A stretch of DNA of 64,000 bases from Pseudogymnoascus destructans (Eukaryota; Ascomycota; Leotiomycetes; Thelebolales; Thelebolaceae), in NCBI RefSeq assembly GCF_001641265.1, contig NW_020167533.1:62001-126000 (forward strand), written 5' to 3'. Each line of letters begins with the position of its first letter. Positions within the stretch are counted from its first letter, which is position 1. Shown piece after piece: positions 34,750-45,727 of this stretch. The notes beneath the pieces are model-generated. The model made no database searches, was not told the origin of the DNA, and worked only from the letters and a program-made list of their open reading frames with translations. The position numbers and the translations under genes were made by a program.

Positions 34750-36130
34750 ATGGCTTCGATAGCAAGGGTTTTGAGACCCGCGGCGGCCAGAGTGGCGGTG
34801 GTTGCAAGGCCGATCGTTAGGACTCCGGCGGCGGCCAGAGTTGCACAGGCGTAAGATCTTTCCAGTGCTGCAGAGTTCTATTATAGTCCATGCTAATTAA
34901 TACCGTAGGACGAGGACCCTGTCCACCACCCAGCCCAGACGAAATGAAGCCATCGACATCACCGACATCCCGCCGACGCCCATTACCCACATGTCCGACA
35001 TCGAGGCGTCCATGCAGGAAGCCGTCTCCAAATTCGCCGCCGACGTTATCGGGCCAAAGGTCCGCGACATGGACGAGGCGGAGACTATGGACCCCGCTGT
35101 TGTCGAGCAGCTCTTCGAGCAGGGACTGATGGGCATTGAGATCCCAGAGGAATACGGCGGTGCGGGCATGAACTTCACGGCGGCGATTGTTGCTATTGAG
35201 GAGCTAGCGCGCGTGGACCCCAGTGTCAGCGTTATGGTGGATGTGCACAATACGTTGGTCAACACTGCGGTTATCAAGTATGCGAGCAAGGAGCTTAAGG
35301 AGAAGTTCCTGCCTAAGCTGGCTACGGGCACGGTGGGCTCTTTCTGCTTGTCTGAGCCAGTCTCGGGGTCAGATGCGTTTGCTTTGGCTACTAAGGCTAC
35401 GAAGACTTCTTCGGGATACACGATTTCGGGATCGAAGATGTGGATCACCAACTCTATGGAGGCGGACTTCTTCATCGTCTTCGCCAACCTGGACCCAAGC
35501 AAGGGATACAAGGGCATCACTGCCTTCATTGTCGAGAAGAACATGAAGGGCTTCTCTGTCGCCAAGAAGGAGAAGAAGCTTGGTATCAGGGCCAGCAGCA
35601 CATGTGTGCTGAACTTCGACGATGTCGAGATCCCAGCTGAGAACCTCCTCGGCCAGGAAGGACAGGGTTACAAGTACGCCATCAGCCTTCTCAACGAGGG
35701 CCGCATTGGTATCGCCGCTCAAATGACCGGCCTGGCCCTTGGAGCCTTTGAGAATGCTGCTAGATACGTCTACAATGACAGGAAGCAGTTCGGACAGCTC
35801 GTCGGAGAGTTCCAGGGCATGCAGCACCAGATGGGCCAGTCTTGGACCGAGATCGCGGCCGCTCGCGCATTGGTTTACAACGCTGCCAGGAAGAAGGAGG
35901 CGGGTGAGGACTTTGTTCAGGATGCTGCTATGGCGAAGCTGTACGCTTCGCAGGTGGCTGGCCGTGTTAGCGGTCTTGCCGTTGAGTGGATGGGTGGTAT
36001 GGGATTCGTTCGTGAGGGTCCAGCTGAGAAGTTCTTCCGTGATAGCAAGATTGGAGCTATCTACGAGGGCACTTCCAACATCCAGCTCCAGACTATTGCT
36101 AAGATGCTGCAGAAGCAGTACACTGCATAA
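34750..36130 (+). CDS. Acyl-CoA dehydrogenase, short/branched-chain type, mitochondrial
   Basis: Two exons: 34750-34850 and 34909-36130 (440 aa). A 40-residue Arg/Ala presequence is followed by the three-domain acyl-CoA dehydrogenase fold. Motifs: GLMGIEIPEEYGGAGMNFTA, FAD-binding GSFCLSEPVSGSDA and KMWITNSMEAD, LGIRASSTCVLNFDDVEIP, DRKQFGQLVGEFQGMQHQM, and the C-terminal IGAIYEGTSNIQLQTIAKML with the likely catalytic Glu near residue 420. Closest in character to the short/branched-chain (ACADSB) group, which oxidises 2-methylbutyryl-CoA from isoleucine; substrate assignment is inference from overall resemblance. Electrons would go to ETF. Confidence 0.93.
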
Positions 36131-36868
36131 GCATAAGCTAGCTAGTAAATTGTATATATAACATTTTTAAACATTCAAAACTGATGTGGGGTGCAAATCG
36201 CTGTCCATGTGAATATCCCGGTACTCATATTAACTAACCAACGCAAACTTGGCAGTATTTAGACTAATTAGCCCGCCAGCCCTATAAACGTTCAAGCGTT
36301 CAACATTAAATCCTCTGTATCTTTCTTACCTGCATATCGGCTTTAGAATGCATTGGGGGAAATCCACTGGGGGGGAAACGACAGGTCGCTCAGCCTTGTT
36401 TATCGCCAAATAGAAACAATTTCTTTTTGAAATTCAGTTTATTTGCTTTGGGGGAAAAAAACTTGCGCTATTCACACGAAATCTGGTTGAACAAAATCAC
36501 TCATTGACCCCCGCACAAGGTCGTCAAAACTCACGTCTAGGGTGTCTATTAACCACCACCAACCACTATTTCTTACCATATTAAGGGAAAACCCTTTATC
36601 TCCGCCACCCTCAAAAGGACTCTGTGCCCTTATCTATTGGGCTATTAGAGGACGAACATTTCCACTCTGTGATACACGAGAGTGCGAATATTTAAAGCTT
36701 GCTTTCAAGCTTCGGCACCGGATTTGCAACTGGGGGCTTATCAACAAGTTCGACCAACGTCAAACGGGCGCGTCCTCCCATTAACCCCACACCAGAGGGA
36801 CCTTGCCGACGCCCAAACAACACCACAACCCGACCGCGCCCTCGACGACGCTTGAGTCCTCCGCAGCC
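36131..36868. promoter_or_regulatory. Upstream region of the protein kinase C gene
   Basis: 738 bp without a gene. Three G-runs followed by A-runs (TGGGGGAAA-like) occur at 36353-36380 and 36446-36458. The last 100 bp are CA-rich and probably 5' UTR. Confidence 0.4.
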
Positions 36869-39800
36869 ATGAATACCGACGAAGAGGCGCTCAGCGCCGT
36901 CTACAAGAAGATCGAGCGCGAGAAGGCCCTTATCAACGCCGCCAATGCAATGCGTCAGCAGACACAAAACGAGCAGGTCCGGTCGAAACTCGACACGCAG
37001 ATGCGAGAGGGCCGTCGGAATATACAATTCTTCGAGGAGAAGATGCGGGAATTGCAGATCAGAACCGTGGGACATAACATGGACAATATGCGCCTGGGAC
37101 CGGAGGGGAGCGGGCTACAAGGTGGGGGTCCTAGGAACGATAGAGATGCTCCGCCGACGCCGCCACCGAAGGATTCGAGGGGGAATTATATCGAGCAGGG
37201 TGGAACTGACCAGGGAGGTTATGGCTCTGGGGACTATAGTACGATGTTCAAGAGCGAAAAGCCCTCGGGGATGATGCCACCAAGACATCCTTACGCACCC
37301 CCCGCCCCAGGATCTGGGATCCCAAAACCGCGCGCAAACTATTCGAAGCTAGGTTTGTATTCCAGGATTGATTTTCAGATGACCGTCCAGCTGATATTTG
37401 CTAGATCTCATCAAATACGATACTCCTTATCTCGGACCCCGCATTCAGCTTATGCTGTCGCAATTAGCATTCAAGCTCGATGTTGAGCAGCAGTATCTCA
37501 AGGGTATTGAGAAAATGGTGCAGCTATACTCGATGGAAGGCGACAAGAAGAGCAGAGCGGATGCCGCGGCACGCCACAAGGATAGTACTCAAAAGATCAT
37601 GCTGTTAAGGCAAGCAAAGAAGAGATACGAAGATCTCCACATTGACATGCAAAGCAGCGCTGATGCGCCAGATGGTATGTGAACAAGCATGATATTATCA
37701 ACATTCCGGCTAACAGTGACTAGACGATAGCATCAACACCCCCAATCTGCGAAAACCTCTCACTGGTCAATTGTCGATACGAGTTACTGCCGTGAAGGAT
37801 GTTGACCATGCGGCCACATCGAGGTTTTCTCGCGGACCGGAAACCTTTGTTGCCGTTAAGGTCGAGGATAATGTTGTTGCCCGTACAAAGACCTCGAGAA
37901 CCGATCGATGGGATGGAGAGACTCATAACCTGAATGTCGAGAAGGCAAACGAGATCGAACTAACAGTATATGACAAAACTGGAGAGCAGGCTCTTCCCGT
38001 TGGCCTCTTATGGATCAGGATATCCGATATTGCAGAAGAGATGAGACGAAAGAAGATCGAGGCCGAGATCAACAGCTCGGGCTGGGTATCTGCGGATAGA
38101 ATGGGATCAGGAAGCGCTGCCCCAGCTCAATTCAATGCCCAGAATCAGCAGTCGCCCCAGTTTGGAGGACCTACCAGCCCTGGATTCAAGTCCGGGTTTA
38201 ACGGCGGCGGCATGGCGCCCGCTCCCGCCAACCCTTCTCTACTGCCCCAACCCATCGATGCTTGGTTCGCATTGGAGCCTTCGGGTCAGATCCAACTATC
38301 TCTCAGCTTTGTCAAGCAGACCAAGGACAGACGACCATTCGATGTTGGTCTTAACCGTAAGGGAGCTATTCGCCAGCGTAAGGAATTGGTCCACGAGATG
38401 TTCGGACACAAGTTCGTATCTCAGCAGTTTTACAATATCATGAGATGTGCGCTTTGCGGCGACTTTCTCAAGTACTCTGCCGGTATGCAGTGCGAGGACT
38501 GCAAGTACACCTGCCACACGAAATGTTACTCCAGCGTGGTTACGAAGTGCATCAGTAAATCCAACGCTGAGACTGATCCGGATGAGGAGAAGATCAATCA
38601 TCGGATTCCTCATCGTTTCGAGAAGTTCTCCAATGTCGGCGCAAATTGGTGCTGCCACTGTGGTTATATGCTGCCATTTGGCAAGAAGAATAGTAGAAAA
38701 TGCAGCGGTACGTCTTCTCTCTGGATATTCAGGCACATTACTAACGAATTGGCAGAATGCAATCTCACAGCTCACGCTCACTGTGTCCATCTCGTTCCGG
38801 ATTTCTGTGGTATGTCCATGGCAGTTGCCAATTTGCTCCTGGAAGGAATACGGCTCGAGAAGGCAAAGCAGGACCAGAAGGGGAGATCTGGCCACCAATC
38901 CAACCTCGCCGGCAGGACCTTACGTCCTGTAACTGCGAAGTCTCCCGTTTCGTCCCAAGCCCCAACGCTAGAGCAGCGATCATCTTATGGTCCAGGCGAC
39001 AGATTACCGCAACAGGGACAACCCTACGAAGCTGCATCTGGTACCTCTCAAGAGTCTATTAATGCGGCTAAGGCTGCATACCCCTCACAAGTCCAGCAGC
39101 AGCGCCAGGGAGGTGACCGCATGAGCGACGCTGCTACAGTAGCATCTATAGCAGCAACCGCAGCCATATCTGGCCAACGACAAGGTGCATACGATACCTC
39201 TGGTGATTACAACAGGGCATCTGGAGGATACGGCGCACAAGGCAAGCCAGGTTATCAGGAGCGCCCGGCACAGCAATCCACTTATAACCCTGCGGACTAT
39301 GCGAATGTTGGTGGCGTTGGTGCTTACCCTCCAGCCCTCCAGCCACCGTTGCAGCAACACCACCAGCAAGGCGCTCCTGTCATTCCACAATATGGTGCTA
39401 TCCCTGTGGCCGGGATGCCTCCTGGAGCCGAAGCTCAAATAAAGCCAGCGGCACCGGCAGGGGTACTTGCTACTCGCAAGCCAGTTGTGGCGCCATCCGC
39501 CACCGAAGCAGGCGCAGGTGGCCGCATTGGCCTCGACCACTTCAATTTCCTGGCTGTGCTTGGTAAGGGTAACTTCGGTAAAGTCATGCTGGCGGAGACC
39601 AAGGCGAGCAAGAGGCTGTATGCCATTAAGGTTTTGAAGAAGGAGTTTATCATCGAGAACGATGAGGTTGAGAGCACACGATCGGAGAAGAGAGTTTTCC
39701 TGATTGCCAACAAGGAGCGCCATCCCTTCTTGCTCAACCTTCACGCGTGTTTCCAGACAGAGACGAGAGTGTACTTCGTCATGGAATATATTAGCGGTGG

Positions 39801-40628
39801 TGATCTCATGCTTCATATTCAGCGTGGGCAGTTCGGGACCAGGCGTGCGCAGTTCTATGCTGCTGAGGTCTGCCTGGCGCTGAAATACTTCCACGAAAAT
39901 GGTGTCATCTACAGAGATTTGAAGTTGGACAATATCCTCCTCACTATGGATGGACACATCAAGATTGCAGATTACGGTCTTTGTAAGGAAGATATGTGGT
40001 ACCAGTCAACGACGAGCACATTCTGTGGAACGCCTGAATTTATGGCACCTGAGGTTAGTTAATTATTTTCCAACTGAGCTATAACGATGCTAACCCCTAT
40101 TAGATCTTACTTGACAAGAAATACGGCCGTGCAGTCGACTGGTGGGCATTCGGCGTCCTAATCTACCAAATGCTTCTCCAACAGTCCCCCTTCCGCGGCG
40201 AAGACGAAGAAGAGATCTACGACGCGATTCTGGCCGACGAGCCCCTCTACCCAATCCACATGCCCCGCGACTCCGTCTCCATCCTACAGAAGCTCCTGAC
40301 CCGCGAGCCCGAAGCCCGCCTCGGTAGCGGCCCAACGGACGCACAGGAGATCATGAACCAGCCCTTCTTCCAGAAGACCAACTGGGATGACGTTTATAAC
40401 AAGAGGATCCAGCCGCCTTTCTTGCCGCAGATCAGCAGCGCTACTGATACGAGTAACTTCGATTCCGAGTTCACTAGTGTTACGCCCGTGTTAACCCCGG
40501 TTCAGTCTGGTAAGTCTTGTTGTCTTCTCTGCATGGTTGAAATGATACTAACGATCCCCCCTTTAGTCCTTACCCAAGAGATGCAAGAAGAGTTCCGCGG
40601 CTTCTCCTACAGCGCCGATTTCGTATAA
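36869..40628 (+). CDS. pkc1: Protein kinase C (fungal Pkc1)
   Basis: Six exons: 36869-37352, 37405-37674, 37724-38707, 38756-40053, 40104-40509, 40567-40628 (1167 aa). Domain order is that of fungal Pkc1: HR1 coiled coil at about 1-70 and a second at about 160-235 (Rho1 binding), C2-like about 260-375, two C1 zinc domains about 475-525 and 547-600 with full Cys/His sets, a Gln/Ala/Pro-rich linker, then an AGC kinase at about 842-1100 (LGKGNFGKVMLAE, YAIKVLKKE, VIYRDLKLDN, IADYGLCKE, TFCGTPEFMAPE). The tail carries a turn motif (VLTPVQS) and hydrophobic motif FRGFSYS. DYG in place of DFG is usual for fungal Pkc1. It acts in the cell wall integrity pathway upstream of the MAP kinase cascade. 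Confidence 0.97.
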
Positions 40629-41337
40629 GAAACCCGGCCAGCCAAAATTTCTTCAACATTTCGGAATGATAGCACCATATCCAATCTACCGCACACCCCG
40701 CACATCCCCGATGGCGCCGTGGTCAGCCCAAGATTGGAGAAAACCAAGAAAGAGCAGACGCCATCTAATTTGACTCATTCACAGGTGGGCCCAAAAGGAC
40801 GGACCGGTGTGCGCGGACGTATGATGCGCATATTAGGGGGATCAGATCAGCAGCCAGCGGGCCGGTCAGGGGGAAAGGGGGAAAGGGGAAAGGGGGGTGC
40901 TATTTTTGGGAAGGGAATAATTGGGGGAGAAGAATGAGAACGTAAATAAAGATTCTCGATCTCTTTGGAGGATGATCAGTTAGCGGGGCGGCGAATGGTG
41001 ATGATTTGATGTATAATCGGCATTGTTTCGCCTCTAATAATACCACATACCCTCTTTTCGATAATATTTCCTGAATTCGTGCTTATGAGTGAGTGCTTGA
41101 TTTGTGCGTGGAGCGCTCTTTTCTCTTAGGCATCCGTCTTTTTCTTAGGAAGTTCCTGCGGTTTCGCCTTAATCCTCGGAACCGACCCTATTGCATAGGG
41201 TCGGGGTAAGCAAAGAGCGTTCGCGGAAGCAAACGGCGTTCACCGCTGATGCTCACCGCCACTTCGTATCGTATCCCCATCCATAGCCTCAACATATCTA
41301 TAGCTTATAATTTGTATACTACAACTATGTAATTGAA
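40629..41337. other. pkc1 3' region and start of accessory island; strong hairpin
   Basis: No gene recognised. A perfect 10-bp inverted repeat, CCGACCCTAT and ATAGGGTCGG with a 3-base loop, lies at 41182-41204. The G/A-rich stretch at 40855-40935 is low complexity. Confidence 0.4.
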
Positions 41338-41544
41338 ATGGAAGACCCTATTCTATCCGATGCTCGTGAATGGCTTGCGGCAAACCCATCTGAATCCGTT
41401 GCTGCCGCAAGCCGGATTTTCAAAGTATCAAAATCAATCTTCAATCATCAATTACTCGACTTAATCGCGAATGACCAACTTTCTATGGAGTGGCTTGATC
41501 ACTTCATTTTCCACACGCAAAGCACTCCTACTTCCGACGTCTAG
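41338..41544 (+). CDS. Small ORF with HTH-like N-terminus, probable transposase fragment
   Basis: A 68-aa ORF starting MEDPILSDAREWLAANPSES. The segment VAAASRIFKVSKSIFNHQL has the spacing of a helix-turn-helix of the psq/pogo kind, where it sits near the N-terminus of DDE transposases. No catalytic region follows, and downstream frames are closed. Most likely a leftover of a transposon or a small accessory protein; I cannot show that it is expressed. Confidence 0.35.
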   Translation: MEDPILSDAREWLAANPSESVAAASRIFKVSKSIFNHQLLDLIANDQLSMEWLDHFIFHTQSTPTSDV

Positions 41545-41999
41545 CTACTACTATTAGACTCTCATAGTAGTCACCATATGCTAGAGTTCACAATATATGC
41601 AGCAGAGCATAATATTATCACTTACGCCTTCCCTTCCATTAGATGTTGGGGTTTCCTAGCCTTATAAGCATTGGCACCGCGAAGCAGTCCATTCTGCAAT
41701 ACGGAACCTTGATTTAAAAGGGACTTCGCTTTTATATCTAAATCATCCTTGGGAATTGGTTGGACATTTTAGAGACAAAGTACCCAGCATGCTAAAATTT
41801 TATCCTCTCCAATCTTAGGTCATTTACCGCCGACTATGGGTGTACGGCGGCTACAGAGCTATTCTGGAAGACACCCTCCGTATTCATAGCAATATCTTGC
41901 TGGCATTTCATGAGTCGACCAATCAGTTGTTCGTGCAGCAAATGGAAACTGTAAAACAAGTGTCCTAAGTTTGTCCAGAACTTTCTATCTTATCAATGT
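41545..41999. other. Intergenic, no gene recognised
   Basis: AT-rich stretch within the accessory island. No intact ORF, tRNA or inverted repeat recognised. Confidence 0.4.
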
Positions 42000-42930
42000 T
42001 TAGTTCTGGCAGAAAATATAATCTATTATCTTCGCCAATCCCTGAATGTCACCTTCAACAGTGCCTGCTTTCTCTCTCTCAACCCAGCCTTCTGTGAAAC
42101 CACCTCCAAAGTCAATGATCCATGCATCCATGTTGACGTCAACCAAAACGTTTGCCGCCTTTGCATCTCCCCATACAATGTCAGCTTCGTGAAGATGTTT
42201 CACAGTGCTAGTGATTTGAGCTGCCCAACGCTGTCGCAAGTGCTTCGGGGTGTCAGCACGGACGGCGCCTTCAGGGTCCTGCCGTCACAGTCGATATATG
42301 AGAGTAGTAATCCCATGTAAGAAGAGCCATCTTCCCCTTAAACAAGGCCTACAATATGTGGAACGCGTAAACGGTCCTCGATCTCTAAGTCGATCAATAC
42401 GTATATGCGTTGAGTTCATGAAGAGCATCTCGCTGACACCCCGGCTGAAATGCTTTAAAGTAACAGATCGTCTCCTTATCCGCAAGCACCTTTCTAGGAA
42501 ATTGGGTGAGCGCGTCCTTTGGATCCTTGTTGCATATTGATATGGCTGATGGACGAAATGATGGCCATGGGAAAGAGAGATCGGACGGAGCCAGGCTCAC
42601 CCCTTGATGACGCGGGCTCGCAGTATTTTCGTCATTTGGACTCGCAACTAGTATCCCACCAGGAGCGTGGAGCTTATGCTTTAAAGTGATTGGATTGAAG
42701 TAATCATGAAGGGTAAATGTCTGTTCGTTTGTCGGATTTGAGTCGATCCGTTGGAAGTGAGGTAAAAGAGGCTCCAACGCCCAATCGTACAAGCCCTCCT
42801 CCGTAACGTCAATATCATCAGCCTCCAAAGCATCGAGATAATGGAGATACTGCTCCTTGATATCGGGTGCGTCCTGAAAGTTTTCAGCCGATAAAGTAAC
42901 GTGAAAACATGTGCCGCTACACATCACCGT
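42000..42930 (-). pseudogene. Decayed protein-kinase-like gene
   Basis: On the minus strand, one frame (42927-42394) gives an N-terminal part with LTLSAENF-like start, EQYLHYLDALEADDIDVTEE and KETICYFKAF, and ends LHELNAYTY then stop. Further down, another frame reads EDGSSYMGLLLSYIDCDGRT, and a third (42239-42000) gives the catalytic core HLHEADIVWGDAKAANVLVD with WIIDFGGGFTEGWV and TVEGDIQGLAKI. These are consecutive parts of one kinase-like protein broken by at least two frameshifts and stops. The catalytic Asp (WGDAKAAN) and the DFG are still present. Introns cannot explain all breaks because the frames change within conserved stretches. Function is therefore probably lost. Confidence 0.6.
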
Positions 42931-43126
42931 TATGTCCGACTGTTTTTACGGTGTACAATGGTCGGTGATCCATCGTGCGCACTGGCATTTCCCGAAAGTG
43001 AACCACCAAAAACAGGATAGTTATCCGTTCGTCTGCCTCCAAACCGCGCAACGTTCTCTGTACCTCCACAGCGACGGATAAAACGACAACCTACATTACT
43101 TCTGTCAACATGGCAAGCACTCAAGA

Positions 43127-43626
43127 ATGGTTCTGCCGCAAAGTCAATGCAACCGACCGATTACTGCACACCCGCAAAAGCGTCGGATCTCATCGCTTCT
43201 TACTCAAACGGCAGAGGACGACCTGCATCACCCGTCCAAAAAGCAGAAACTCAACTATCCAGCATTCCCACCTGCGGCATTTTGGGACTCTCTATCGAGT
43301 ATCCCTCTCACACGAAACGCAGTACGAGAATTGAACAAGAAGTAAGGGAAAAGGCCAGGTCACTTTGTCTTATCCTCTTGAGTAAGATCGCAAATAAACG
43401 GTTACTGCGAATCTTACACCGAGAGTCGAATGAATGGCCAAACACATTCAACCCGTCCGCTATTGGGTTGCTCCTGATTACCTCCGATCTAGAGAGGCTA
43501 GATATATGCAGGAGGGCGTTGAGAGCTCTGGTGGGGAAAGAAGTAAAGGTTGGGGGTGCTGACTGTCGGAGAATCAAAAGTGCAGAAGGATATGACCGTA
43601 ACCGCGACGGGCTTGAGCAGCGTTGA
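43127..43626 (+). pseudogene. Decayed ORF of unknown family
   Basis: Two overlapping frames carry protein-like sequence. Frame 43127-43345 contains HHPSKKQKLNYPAFPPAAFW and LTRNAVRELNKK, which resembles hypothetical proteins I associate with fungal repeats (from memory, not searched). Frame 43147-43626 continues with charged helical sequence (EVREKARSLCLILLSKIANK). The switch suggests a frameshift. No function can be given. Confidence 0.3.
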
Positions 43627-43823
43627 GGCGTTTAGTAACATGAAGCTTAGGCACGTATACACGCATTTATTTATAAGGGTAATGCCGATAAGCAGATCTT
43701 GCAGACGTTCCTGAAGCGCTGGTGCGATGGATCGTACCAGTCAAGGAACTGTGAGTTATTATCGCGTATGGAACCCAAAGTAATCGAAAGCGTATTAGGC
43801 ATAGTGCTAAATGTATATCCTAA

Positions 43824-44429
43824 AGTTCCAGTAAAGACACCATCCATTCTATTTCCTTCATTTATTCCAAACGCTGCTTGACCGCTATCGATCGTTGCAT
43901 TCAGGCCATCAGAAATGAAGCGACAATATACGCCTTACTGGAAGAAAATCCCCGTATCGTGAGGTGTTTATCCATCGGCAAAACCTTGGACCATGTCGAT
44001 CTTGAATTTTATCCACATGGGACCCTCATGAATTACATTCAAACGCACAAGGAATCTATCTCGGATGCTTCTCGGATTCGGTGGGCCCGTCAGATCATTG
44101 AAGCTGTGGCGCTTGTCCATGAGAAGGGCATCGTCCACGCGGATCTTGCCCTTAGGCAATTCTTCTTGGACTCAGATTTGAATGCCCGCCTCGGTGACTT
44201 TGGAGCATCTGGATACCCTGGGCAGGAGGCATTAGGAATGGAGGGCGCGAGCCATTGCTTGCCGAGGAACCCCGATGAGCCAAACACATTTGTGTCGGAT
44301 CTATTTGCGCTTGGCTCTACACTTTACGAGCTTGGGGTCGGCGACATTCCATATCGCGGCTTGAATGATGATCTGATAGAGAATCTATATGCTAAAGGAG
44401 ATTTTCCTTTCGTTGTGCACGGAATCTAG
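43824..44429 (+). pseudogene. Protein kinase fragment lacking the glycine loop
   Basis: The open frame begins just after a TAA at 43821 and has no good ATG start. It contains the alpha-C helix (RCIQAIRNEATIYALL), the hinge (VDLEFYPHGTLMNYIQ), the catalytic loop IVHADLALRQFFLDSDLN (HAD for HRD), the DFG segment ARLGDFGASGYPG and an alpha-F region SDLFALGSTLYELGVG. The N-lobe with the ATP-binding Gly loop and Lys is absent or out of frame (a short frame at 43699-43881 may be part of it). It ends early, at FPFVVHGI. Probably a truncated relic of a fungal lineage-expanded kinase family; a spliced, working gene is less likely. Confidence 0.5.
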
Positions 44430-45400
44430 TTATCGTCGTACATTCCCAGATTGCCTCTCAAACCGATTCACTCAGAGCCCGATAGTTAAATAGAGTGCCA
44501 ACAATCGCAACAGCAACCACATAATGACATGCAACCACGCAAGGGGTACGCCAATGTTGCCCCTTCGCTGCATGAAAGCAAACCCGAGTTTGATGATTCC
44601 ACGAAACCGACTATCCAATCCGTTCATCGCTTACTGTCATTTGAGCCGTTGCTTTGCCACTATTGGTCCAATGTAGCTAAGCGTTTGGGGAGGACCAAAA
44701 ACAACCTCCAGTCATAATCCGTCAAGTCGATAGCTCGGGTCCCGTAAATACCATCGAGATAGCGTAAATATCGAGATATCGAACGTATTTTGGTAGTGGA
44801 CAGGGGGGTTGAGGCCAGCAAAACGTATCGACGTAACGTGAATCGAGTATCGACTTAACGCGTCATGACTGTAACTCCATCTGCCACTCCGCACGAGATG
44901 AAGATGACGTGTGCAGCCTTATCAGATGCCACATGACACTTAACCATCCCCCGTTTCCACGAAGCTGTTGTCGTGATCCCAGACAAAGGATGCGGCCTTT
45001 CGACAGGCCCCAGGCAGATTTGAGTATCGACCAACCGTTTCGCGTTTTTTATGGGCTCTTAGGCCGCCACAAATGGAGAAGTGCAGAGGTCAGCCTCACC
45101 TGGCCAATTGTTTGTGCTCCGTAAGCGCTCATAAATACATCATTTCCGAGCGCAGGGGCTATGGCCACCCGACAGAGGACGGGAAGTGACCACACACAGA
45201 GGACGGAAAAGCAAGAAGCCGTTTGCTGCGTATAATTCTAAAAACAATCTTTTGTGCCAGCGAGAAACTGGGCTCAGGAATCGGAAAATGATAAAACCGG
45301 ACCCCGAAGCCAGGCATCAACTTTTCGGTTACTAGCTCCGGAAAATCTGGCGGAAAGCAGCACCAGTTCTTGTAACCCGTTAGGGGTTTCCTGTTCAAAG
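44430..45400. other. Accessory intergenic region, no gene recognised
   Basis: Nearly 1 kb with only short chance ORFs. No inverted repeats or RNA genes seen before the tRNA at 45401. Confidence 0.4.
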
Positions 45401-45482
45401 TCTTTGATGGTCTAACGGTCATGATTTCCGCTTGTCATTCGACAAAGCGCGGGAGACCGGGGTTCGACTCCCCGTCAGAGAG
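45401..45482 (+). tRNA. tRNA-Asp (anticodon GTC) with a 10-nt intron
   Basis: Acceptor stem TCTTTGA (45401-45407) pairs with TCAGAGA (45475-45481), one G-U pair, discriminator G at 45482. The T arm is CGGGG-TTCGACT-CCCCG. The anticodon stem TCCGC/GCGGG encloses TT-GTC-A, with GTC at 45434-45436. Ten extra bases (about 45438-45447) lie one base after the anticodon, the standard site of eukaryotic tRNA introns. Without them the tRNA is 72 nt, normal for Asp. Confidence 0.9.
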
Positions 45483-45517
45483 TTTAATTCCTCTCTGAGC
45501 TCATGGCTCAGAATATG

Positions 45518-45523
45518 TTTTTT
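45518..45523 (+). terminator. RNA polymerase III terminator of tRNA-Asp
   Basis: A run of six T, the first T run of four or more after the tRNA, 35 bp downstream; a second run of seven or so T follows at about 45528-45534. Confidence 0.6.
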
Positions 45524-45727
45524 GGCATTTTTTTACAATTTTTGGCGTCGAGAAAAAAAAAAACTTCTTCACCACACGCAGAGTAGCACGAAGTGGTACC
45601 AAACGCACATGCCCATCAAGACTGCGCACTACAAGCTTCAGTGATCTTTTTTTTGTCAAGAGATGGCACATCGGGGTGTGAAAACGAGAGTTCACAAATC
45701 TAAACGTCAAATAGCACTCTATCCGAG

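Noticed and set aside
44529..44717. 62-codon plus-strand ORF after the kinase fragment
   Set aside because: No motif and no continuation of the kinase; chance length in this composition.
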